From Halobacteriovoraceae bacterium (GTDB taxonomy: Bacteria > Bdellovibrionota > Bacteriovoracia > Bacteriovoracales > Bacteriovoracaceae), in the NCBI GenBank assembly GCA_018663815.1, contig JABJPQ010000503.1, forward strand, positions 1-6,526: a DNA stretch of 6,526 nucleotides. Direction: 5' to 3'. Position numbers and translations under genes: made by a program. The stretch's first letter is position 1. Each line of letters starts with the position of its first letter. Positions 1-4,845 of this stretch are shown one piece after another. Under the pieces are notes generated by a model. That model ran no database searches, was not told the DNA's origin, and saw only the letters and a program-made list of their open reading frames with translations.

Positions 1-389
1 TCGATATCCTGCATAAGGAAATCATTTTTTTCTTTTTTACTAAGAGCAAGGTTATCATAATTTGTTTTCAATTTTAATAATTCTTCTGAGTGTGAATCTT
101 GGGTTTTAATTTTTTCATTTTTTAGACGCTGAGTTGTTTTGTTTAAATTTTCTTGTGCGGACTCCAGAATTTTTTCATTTTTATTAGCCTGTTTAGCCAA
201 CTTTAAAGTTTGTTCGGTATGTTTACCGTTCAGCTGAAGGGTATTTTGTAGCTTTATTTGGTTTTTTTGTTTTTCATGTTCAAGCTTTATTTTACCTACT
301 TCTAATTGGTGTTTATTGCTTAATCTTTTCAGTTCTTGTTGGTGATTGAGGTTAATTTCTCTTTTGTCTAGCTTTTGGAGTGAGCTCAT
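1..389 (-). CDS. Coiled-coil protein of unknown function (3' part cut by window edge)
   Basis: The reading frame opens with ATG at 389-387 (first residues MSSLQKLDKREINLNHQQEL) and stays open for 129 codons to the left edge, so the C-terminus is missing. The visible part is almost entirely Lys, Glu, Gln, Asn and Leu, with no Pro, Cys or Trp, and Leu/Ile residues at roughly heptad spacing. It should form a long alpha-helical coiled coil. There is no signal peptide or membrane segment in this part. The start is fixed by a full AGGAGGT ribosome site six bases upstream. The ATG also overlaps the TGA of the preceding secreted-protein gene (ATGA), so it is the third gene of an operon. I do not recognise a family. 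A structural, scaffold or motility-associated coiled coil is possible, but low-complexity helical sequence gives no reliable functional hint. Confidence 0.85.
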   Translation of the reverse strand, partial: MSSLQKLDKREINLNHQQELKRLSNKHQLEVGKIKLEHEKQKNQIKLQNTLQLNGKHTEQTLKLAKQANKNEKILESAQENLNKTTQRLKNEKIKTQDSHSEELLKLKTNYDNLALSKKEKNDFLMQDI

Positions 390-682
390 TGGATGACCTC
401 CTGGGCTATTAATTTACTGTAAGGGTTTGCACAGATTTCTTTTTTATTTCCAGTGTGACCAGGACAGATCCATGTGCGCATAAGATCAAGACTAATTAGG
501 TTAGAGCCTCCATGATAGGCAATATAGGTGACAGGTGACAGTGTGGATGTTATCAGCTGAGGCTTGGTTTGTTCACCCATTTGTTCAATTTTGTTTTTGT
601 AAACATATTGATACACTCTGTACTCAGCCATTGCCGTGGAGGTCGATGAGATGAATAGGAAAACGATCATTAGTTTTTTCAT
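386..682 (-). CDS. Small secreted protein with a C-terminal cysteine pair, function unknown
   Basis: This is a 98-residue protein. Residues 1-19 are a typical Sec signal peptide: MKK, a hydrophobic core, then a T-A-M-A end, with probable cleavage before Glu20 of EYRVYQ. The mature domain of about 79 residues should be periplasmic or exported. It has a central S-T-L-S-P segment near residues 46-50 and a C-terminal motif, W71-I-C73-P-G-H-T then C84-x-N-P. The two cysteines could form a disulfide. From memory, small proteins with a similar STL...W-x-C...C-x-N-P layout occur in Bdellovibrio-type genomes; this is recollection, not a search. The gene is the middle member of a three-gene operon. Its ATG overlaps the TAA of the upstream gene (TAATG), and no Shine-Dalgarno site precedes it, so its translation probably depends on ribosomes finishing the 103-aa gene. 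Confidence 0.85.
   Translation of the reverse strand: MKKLMIVFLFISSTSTAMAEYRVYQYVYKNKIEQMGEQTKPQLITSTLSPVTYIAYHGGSNLISLDLMRTWICPGHTGNKKEICANPYSKLIAQEVIQ
396..402 (-). promoter_or_regulatory. Strong ribosome binding site of the coiled-coil gene
   Basis: The minus strand reads AGGAGGT, a perfect anti-16S match, six bases before the ATG at 389. It lies inside the last codons of the upstream secreted-protein gene. It allows independent, strong initiation of the coiled-coil gene in addition to coupling through the ATGA overlap. Confidence 0.85.
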
Positions 683-993
683 TACTGTAATTTTTTTATA
701 TCCTTTAATATTCCGTGTTCTACAACCTTAAAAAATGAACGAATAAATTCTTCTCTTGAGAGTTTATCCATTCCAATAAGAGCTGTTTTCTTTTTTTCAA
801 CAGTTTTATGCCTTGCTAGTTGGGTGAAGACATATTTTATATTATGGGAAGCTTTTTTGAAGTTCAGGTTTTGATTTTGATTAAAAGAATCAATCAACCA
901 TTCTTTATAGAAAAGTGGATAAAAACCAGTTTCGGCTAGTCTTAAATAATCTTTGATTTCGTTGTTTGGCGTTGGGTTTAAATTTGTTTGCAT
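682..993 (-). CDS. 103-residue cytoplasmic protein of unknown function, first gene of operon
   Basis: A soluble 103-residue protein with no signal peptide, no membrane segment and no cysteine. After a Pro/Asn-rich N-terminus (residues 2-12) it looks mostly helical: an aromatic-rich stretch (FYPLFYKEWL, residues 24-33), a basic middle (residues 46-70, rich in Lys, His and Arg), and a C-terminal helix from LSREEFIRSFF onward (residues 78-88). The basic character would fit a nucleic-acid or protein-binding role, but nothing seen proves it. The start is supported by GAGGT six bases upstream. It is the first gene of the minus-strand operon; its TAA overlaps the ATG of the secreted-protein gene by one base. 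Co-occurrence with that gene suggests a shared process, but I cannot name the family. Confidence 0.8.
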   Translation of the reverse strand: MQTNLNPTPNNEIKDYLRLAETGFYPLFYKEWLIDSFNQNQNLNFKKASHNIKYVFTQLARHKTVEKKKTALIGMDKLSREEFIRSFFKVVEHGILKDIKKLQ

Positions 994-999
994 TATTTT

Positions 1000-1004
1000 A
1001 CCTC
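1000..1004 (-). promoter_or_regulatory. Ribosome binding site of the 103-aa gene
   Basis: The minus strand reads GAGGT (within TGAGGTAA) with six bases to the ATG at 993. It supports this ATG as the start of the first operon gene. Confidence 0.75.
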
Positions 1005-1013
1005 ATAGATGTT

Positions 1014-1019
1014 AGTATA
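1014..1019 (-). promoter_or_regulatory. Candidate -10 box for the leftward operon
   Basis: The minus strand reads TATACT (five of six matches to TATAAT), about 20 bases upstream of the first ATG. No good -35 hexamer lies 16-18 bases further upstream; that stretch is simply AT-rich. If used, the 5' leader would be only about 14 bases, just enough to hold the GAGGT ribosome site. The call rests on a single hexamer and position. Confidence 0.4.
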
Positions 1020-1093
1020 ATTTTATCTTCTATTGGCATTTAAAACGAGATGGCTTTTTTTTCCGAAATAAAGGGTGTGTCAGAGGTAAAGTT

Positions 1094-1102
1094 TGCTATA
1101 AT
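1094..1102 (+). promoter_or_regulatory. Extended -10 promoter of the 288-aa zinc-motif gene
   Basis: The sequence TGC-TATAAT is a perfect -10 hexamer (1097-1102) preceded by the TGn extension, 22 bases upstream of the ATG at 1124. The -35 region is poor (only TGTGTC-like sequence), which is tolerated by extended -10 promoters. Transcription would begin near 1109, giving a leader of about 15 bases that just includes the GGGAG ribosome site at 1110-1114. Confidence 0.6.
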
Positions 1103-1123
1103 AGCGTTTGGGAGTAGCTAGTT

Positions 1124-1990
1124 ATGATTAAAAAGCTTCATTTTTGTGAGTCATGTCGCAACGAAATCGTTGATATTACGAGTATTTTGTTTGTTGAGGA
1201 TGAATCTGATCGAGGATTTTGCTCCAAAGAATGTATTATGAAGTTTTATCGGCCTTATATGGTCAAGCTTGAGGGAGAAGAGGCCGCATTTCGAAAAGTA
1301 CTTGAATTGGATAATGAGCAGCAACACCTGGACCTGCTAGCTAACAATCATTATATAAATAATACGTTAAAGTTTCCAACTGAAACTTGGATTGTCACTG
1401 ATGAACTGTCTAAGAGTTTCTATACCCATATTCTTGAGCTAAGTGTAAATGGGCAAGACTTATATCTAATTCTCATTTGTTCTTATATTGAATCTGGACC
1501 TTCTTTTGTTTTTTATAAAACAATTACGGGCTCTATTGATCTGGTTAATATGTATCGCAGAGATATGAAATACTCTAAAGTTACAGATCCAGTTAACGCT
1601 GAGGACTCTCAGAAAATAGAAATACCTAATGATGTGGTTGAGTACGTTGAAAGTAAAAAATCACAACTTCTTGCACTCTTTGTTATTAATAGAAAAGTTG
1701 GTGATATTCAGATTGATAACTTCGCGATGTATGATAAGTACATGCAGCAAACTTTGCTTGCTCCAGATGAGGTATATGAATACTGTGATGATGATGGTGA
1801 TACCCTTCAAAATTATATAAAATCTTTTAAACTAGGAACAGCTTCATTTTTTTATGTTGTGATTGTCTATCAGCATAAAGATACAGATGTAACGTATGCT
1901 GTTCCTATTTTAGGCCTTCCCTCAGTTGATGAGGAAGGCTATGCTCAATTTGCGCGGGGAACAAAATTGAATGAAGTTCTCAATAGCTAG
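1124..1990 (+). CDS. 288-aa protein with N-terminal Cys4 zinc-site motif, function unknown
   Basis: A soluble protein without signal peptide. Residues 8-37 carry C8-E-S-C11 and F-C33-S-K-E-C37, a CxxC-x21-CxxxC arrangement typical of treble-clef zinc sites such as TRASH/MYM-like fingers. The finger is followed by a helix (MKFYRPY) and a charged linker. The rest is about 240 residues, apparently mixed alpha/beta, with strongly hydrophobic strands at about 111-121 (QDLYLILICSY) and 240-250 (ASFFYVVIVYQ). Each strand follows a similar T-x(5)-DE or P-DE segment, hinting at two copies of one domain. GGGAG nine bases upstream supports the ATG. The gene stands alone on the plus strand between two minus-strand genes. 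The zinc site suggests contact with protein or nucleic acid; no catalytic motif is visible. I cannot assign a named family. Confidence 0.85.
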   Translation: MIKKLHFCESCRNEIVDITSILFVEDESDRGFCSKECIMKFYRPYMVKLEGEEAAFRKVLELDNEQQHLDLLANNHYINNTLKFPTETWIVTDELSKSFYTHILELSVNGQDLYLILICSYIESGPSFVFYKTITGSIDLVNMYRRDMKYSKVTDPVNAEDSQKIEIPNDVVEYVESKKSQLLALFVINRKVGDIQIDNFAMYDKYMQQTLLAPDEVYEYCDDDGDTLQNYIKSFKLGTASFFYVVIVYQHKDTDVTYAVPILGLPSVDEEGYAQFARGTKLNEVLNS

Positions 1991-2634
1991 AAGCGTACTT
2001 CTTTATAATTACTTTGATGCATGATCACAAACTGATTGCATGTATTGAATGCATAATTATCGGCTGCTTGAACACAATTTTGATCATTCACACAATTTGG
2101 TGCATACCAATTTAAAAATGTAACTTTTGCACTCATACATTTTACATAATCGCTTAGAGCATATGCTTTGAGGGCCATCACACCATTTATGGATTTCTCT
2201 TGATCTTTTGTGAGATTAAATTCGTAGACCTTGGCTGCTTCGTTATGGACACACTCAGCAGTTCCAATACTGGTTGCTTTACTTGTCGTATCGATATTTA
2301 TGGGGACGAAACATGTTCCATTTACAGAGTCTGACACAGTCATTTTTAGCTTGAACTTTGCTTCTGCAATAGTGCTTTGACAAATTTTAAAGCTTCCAAT
2401 TGATGGACTCGTTGAGCCCGTTAGAGGTGTATCTAGATCACATGCTTCAAATCCAGTTGGATCTGTCGAAGGAGTAGTAGGATCTTCAGGGTTTGTGTTA
2501 GTCGTTGGTGTTCCACTTATTTCAGGTGTAGGAGTATCATTAACATTAATTGTTGGATAAGGATCTCTAATACGTTGTGGAGTATCACAAGCAGCTAAAA
2601 ATAATAATAAACTTACACAAATCATACTTTTCAT
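1987..2634 (-). CDS. Predicted lipoprotein with Thr/Pro linker and cysteine-rich domain
   Basis: A 215-residue protein. Its N-terminus is a lipoprotein signal (MKSMI, a Leu-rich core, then L-A-A-C16), so Cys16 should be lipidated after signal peptidase II cleavage. Residue 17 is Asp; in E. coli this position favours inner-membrane retention, but the rule may not hold in this lineage. Residues about 28-60 form a low-complexity Thr/Pro/Asn/Asp linker. The remaining roughly 155 residues hold eight cysteines (65, 85, 108, 128, 166, 181, 187, 199), enough for four disulfides in a periplasmic or surface domain. AAGG seven bases upstream supports the ATG at 2634. The stop codon overlaps the convergent 288-aa gene at a CTAG palindrome. 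I see no enzyme motif and recognise no family; a substrate-binding or surface role is only a guess. Confidence 0.88.
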   Translation of the reverse strand: MKSMICVSLLLFLAACDTPQRIRDPYPTINVNDTPTPEISGTPTTNTNPEDPTTPSTDPTGFEACDLDTPLTGSTSPSIGSFKICQSTIAEAKFKLKMTVSDSVNGTCFVPINIDTTSKATSIGTAECVHNEAAKVYEFNLTKDQEKSINGVMALKAYALSDYVKCMSAKVTFLNWYAPNCVNDQNCVQAADNYAFNTCNQFVIMHQSNYKEVRF

Positions 2635-2641
2635 ATTTAAA

Positions 2642-2645
2642 CCTT
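2642..2645 (-). promoter_or_regulatory. Ribosome binding site of the lipoprotein gene
   Basis: The minus strand reads AAGG seven bases before the ATG at 2634. It is modest in strength, but its spacing supports this start over the in-frame ATG three codons later. The rest of the divergent region 2646-2734 is very AT-rich and offers several weak -10-like hexamers on both strands, none convincing. Confidence 0.55.
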
Positions 2646-2734
2646 AGTCAATACATCTAGTTTATCGGTAATTTTGTCTAAAAGTTTAATAATTTTCTAT
2701 TTAAGATAAATACCTAAAATTACGAAGAGATGGT

Positions 2735-3955
2735 ATGAAAATACTTATTGTTGTTACGACATTAATTGGCAGCTTGGTCATATTTATTATGTCCTGTATA
2801 GAATGGGCGCCTCAGTTTTTTTATAATAAGGTTGTTAAGCATAACTTTAAAAGCGAATGGTACTCGTTAGATAATTATTCCCCAAATTTTTTAACCCCTA
2901 TTGCGACTCAAGGTTTTGCTAGTAAAAAAAATGCTAATGAACAATTTTGGCATAAATTTCATTTTGGTGATTTATATATTCCTTTGCCAGTTAAAAATCC
3001 ATTTTATTTTGTTTCACCGAATCTAAGCTTTGATAAAAAAAATAAAAAATCAAAATTTGGTATTTCAATAAATAATGCAAAGGGTGAAAAAATCTCCGAT
3101 ATATATTTTTTGCAAAATATTAAAATGCCATCGTTACTATCAAGTCAAAAGTTATTTGAGCTACCACTTATCCGGCGAGAGATAACGAGAAAAACGACTG
3201 ATGAGATCTGGAAAGATGTATTCTCTGAAAAGATTGCTATGCCTGATTTGAAGGTGGAGCAGATGGCATATAACTTATACTTGTTACAGTTAAGATCAAG
3301 AATTCTAAAACAAAATACTTTGTCTTTTGGTTTCTTAGAGGATCGCGATGTTGTTGTTGTTCAGTTTGACTACGCAAATAAAGACTACCTTGGAGAGTTG
3401 TTTATGCGAAAACGAGGTGGTCAAATTTATTCATTTATTATTATTAGTCGTAAAGAAAATAAAGAAGCAAGCTTAATTCGTTATAAAATGGTGAACGATA
3501 TTGAATATGTTGACTCTTCTCCTGTGCTTTCTGACATCATTATGAAAGAGTTTAAAAGTCTTGCTTATAAAGATCAGGTTGATCATGTTGGAATGCTTTA
3601 TTTATTATCAGCGTGGAGTCATGACGATAGTAGAAAGTCTATTTTAGAAAAAGCAATATTTTTTTTAGAGCGAGGTTTTAAAAATCAACAGCAGCTTTCC
3701 CCCCTATATAGCTACTACTTAGATCGATATAAAAGTGTGTACTCAGAAAAAAATGTAAAAGACTTGATAATGAATGAAAAAGTAAAACTTCAAAAAAATA
3801 TTCATCTTGAAAGCAAAGCGATGCAAGAAGTAGATGTTAATAGTAACGAGCCAATAACTGGTGAAGCACTAACAGTGGAAGAGCAATTTGAGAAAATCAT
3901 TAAAAAATCGAGTACTGTCAAAAAAGAAAAACATAATACTCTAAGAGTTGATTAA
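2735..3955 (+). CDS. Membrane-anchored protein of unknown function, 406 aa
   Basis: The N-terminus (residues 3-20, MKILIVVTTLIGSLVIFIMS) is a single hydrophobic segment that should act as a membrane anchor. Cys21 follows I-M-S; this only loosely resembles a lipobox because Met at -2 is unusual, so a lipoprotein is a weaker alternative. The remaining 385 residues should face the periplasm. They are rich in Lys, Phe and Tyr, with beta-like stretches at about 206-240 (RDVVVVQFDYA to SFIIISRK). A helical part follows at about 280-335, and a charged, probably disordered tail from about 340 to the end. No catalytic motif is visible and I recognise no family. The start has a modest GAAGAG site five bases upstream. 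The gene is monocistronic as far as can be seen, and its last 15 bases overlap the convergent amidohydrolase gene. Confidence 0.85.
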   Translation: MKILIVVTTLIGSLVIFIMSCIEWAPQFFYNKVVKHNFKSEWYSLDNYSPNFLTPIATQGFASKKNANEQFWHKFHFGDLYIPLPVKNPFYFVSPNLSFDKKNKKSKFGISINNAKGEKISDIYFLQNIKMPSLLSSQKLFELPLIRREITRKTTDEIWKDVFSEKIAMPDLKVEQMAYNLYLLQLRSRILKQNTLSFGFLEDRDVVVVQFDYANKDYLGELFMRKRGGQIYSFIIISRKENKEASLIRYKMVNDIEYVDSSPVLSDIIMKEFKSLAYKDQVDHVGMLYLLSAWSHDDSRKSILEKAIFFLERGFKNQQQLSPLYSYYLDRYKSVYSEKNVKDLIMNEKVKLQKNIHLESKAMQEVDVNSNEPITGEALTVEEQFEKIIKKSSTVKKEKHNTLRVD

Positions 3956-4759
3956 ATACTTTTTTGCGTAATTAGTGAATTGATTTCTGAGTGCCTTTGT
4001 GAGTACCGAGTTAAGCAATTTTACCTTTTCAGCAATGAGAGTTTGACTTTTTTCGTCCATATAAATAGCTCGTGAAATCTCAATTTGAATATTATTGAGA
4101 GGCTTGACAGTCGAGTTGTAATGTTCTGTAATATGACCGCCAAAATAAGGATTATTATAGTTTATTGCTGGATATACCTGGTTCAGTTCTTGCCCTATGT
4201 TTTGGATAAAATCCTCTTCGCAGCTCAAGCCTTCAATATCACTTATACAAAAATCTGGCCGTTGCCTTTCTTGGTGAGGATTCATTTTTAAATGATATTG
4301 CTCTGCAACTGAAGGCATACTGTGAAGGTCAATGAAACTAGGTATTGAAAATGAATTGTGAAGTGACTGAATGATTGCATTAAGAGTTTCGTAGTAAGGT
4401 GAATAGTATTTTTCAATTAAAAGCTGTGCCGTTTCGGTATTCGGTTCTTGTAATACAACCTTTTCACCTTTAGAATTGCTTTTCCAGTTGAGTAAAGACA
4501 AATCTTTAGGACGATTAAGATCAATGGCCGTTCGGATAATATTTGATTTAATAATGGTAATGCCTGCGTCTTGTAATTCTTCAAGGTTAACTAACTCATT
4601 AACGCGAAAATCAACATCTCGCATTAGAAACTCTCTTGTTGGAGTCAGATACTCTGTAAACTCATCAGGTAGGAGCTCTCCTGAGTGTGGTATGGAGAGA
4701 ATTCCGATACATTTAGTCTTAGCGGGATAGAGATCAAAAATGTCTGCTGAATTGTTCAT
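3941..4759 (-). CDS. N-formylglutamate amidohydrolase family protein
   Basis: A 272-residue protein matching the N-formylglutamate amidohydrolase (HutG-type, FGase) family in length and motif order. The motifs are IPHSGELLP (23-31), RDVDFRVNEL (47-56), DLNRP (80-84), DLHSM (144-148), RPDFCISD (167-174), GGHITEHY (207-214) and QIEISRAIYMDE (225-236). The family hydrolyses N-formyl-L-glutamate to formate and L-glutamate, the last step of one histidine-degradation route. The His, Asp and Glu residues in these motifs fit a metal-dependent hydrolase. No signal peptide is present, so it should be cytoplasmic. AGGA seven bases upstream supports the ATG. No other hut genes are nearby, so its true substrate may be another N-acyl amino acid or peptide; I therefore give no symbol. 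It is divergent from gsk and overlaps the 406-aa gene tail to tail. Confidence 0.9.
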   Translation of the reverse strand: MNNSADIFDLYPAKTKCIGILSIPHSGELLPDEFTEYLTPTREFLMRDVDFRVNELVNLEELQDAGITIIKSNIIRTAIDLNRPKDLSLLNWKSNSKGEKVVLQEPNTETAQLLIEKYYSPYYETLNAIIQSLHNSFSIPSFIDLHSMPSVAEQYHLKMNPHQERQRPDFCISDIEGLSCEEDFIQNIGQELNQVYPAINYNNPYFGGHITEHYNSTVKPLNNIQIEISRAIYMDEKSQTLIAEKVKLLNSVLTKALRNQFTNYAKKYLINS

Positions 4760-4766
4760 TATAAAA

Positions 4767-4770
4767 TCCT
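4767..4770 (-). promoter_or_regulatory. Ribosome binding site of the amidohydrolase gene
   Basis: The minus strand reads AGGA seven bases before the ATG at 4759, supporting that start. A GATAAT -10-like hexamer (4790-4795, minus strand) lies upstream at a position that would give a leader of about 25 bases. No convincing -35 accompanies it. Confidence 0.55.
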
Positions 4771-4811
4771 ATGTAAAAAATACCTCATCATTATCTTAAC
4801 TAACTTCTTGC

Positions 4812-4839
4812 TTGCTGATAACAAAAAAGATGCTAAATT
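4812..4839 (+). promoter_or_regulatory. Candidate gsk promoter placing the transcript start at the ATG
   Basis: A weak -35 TTGCTG (4812-4817) is separated by 16 bases from TAAATT (4834-4839), which is preceded by the TGC extension of extended -10 promoters. The -10 ends six bases before the gsk ATG at 4846, so transcription would start on or within a base or two of the start codon. This agrees with the absence of any Shine-Dalgarno sequence in that stretch. Both hexamers are imperfect, so an unnoticed upstream promoter is possible. Confidence 0.45.
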
Positions 4840-4845
4840 CGTGAT

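Larger units (their letters stand above)
994..1123. other. Divergent intergenic region between leftward operon and 288-aa gene
   Basis: These 130 AT-rich bases hold the start regions of two divergent transcripts: a TATACT-type -10 facing left at 1014-1019 and an extended TATAAT -10 facing right at 1094-1102, about 80 bases apart. The space between contains an eight-T run (1055-1062) but no inverted repeat I would call an operator. Confidence 0.5.

Noticed and set aside
108..182. Repeated A/T-rich string AATTTTTTCATTTTT at 108 and 168
   Set aside because: Both copies encode a short K-N-E-K-I-type stretch of the coiled-coil protein, 20 codons apart. This is expected from biased Lys/Asn/Glu/Ile codons and is not an independent DNA repeat.
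1629..1820. Open frame of 63 codons on the plus strand
   Set aside because: It lies wholly inside the 288-aa gene in another frame, lacks a ribosome site and has no protein-like features.
1989..2002. Inverted repeat AGAAG-CGTA-CTTCT followed by a T-rich stretch, as a terminator for the 288-aa gene
   Set aside because: The stem is only five base pairs with three A-T pairs, and the following sequence is TTATAATT rather than a clean T run. It also codes for the lipoprotein C-terminus.
2730..2738. Mini frame ATG-GTA-TGA overlapping the start of the 406-aa gene
   Set aside because: A two-codon frame arises easily by chance, and its own ribosome site would be too close. No evidence that it is a regulatory leader.
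3938..3966. ACTC-TAA-GAGT hairpin followed by a T run at the 3941-3955 overlap
   Set aside because: The stem is four base pairs and the six-T run begins eight or more bases later, so it does not meet the form of an intrinsic terminator.
4085..4730. Two plus-strand open frames (4085-4291 and 4476-4730)
   Set aside because: Both are antisense to the amidohydrolase gene, whose family motifs are intact through the same bases; neither shows a ribosome site or a credible composition.
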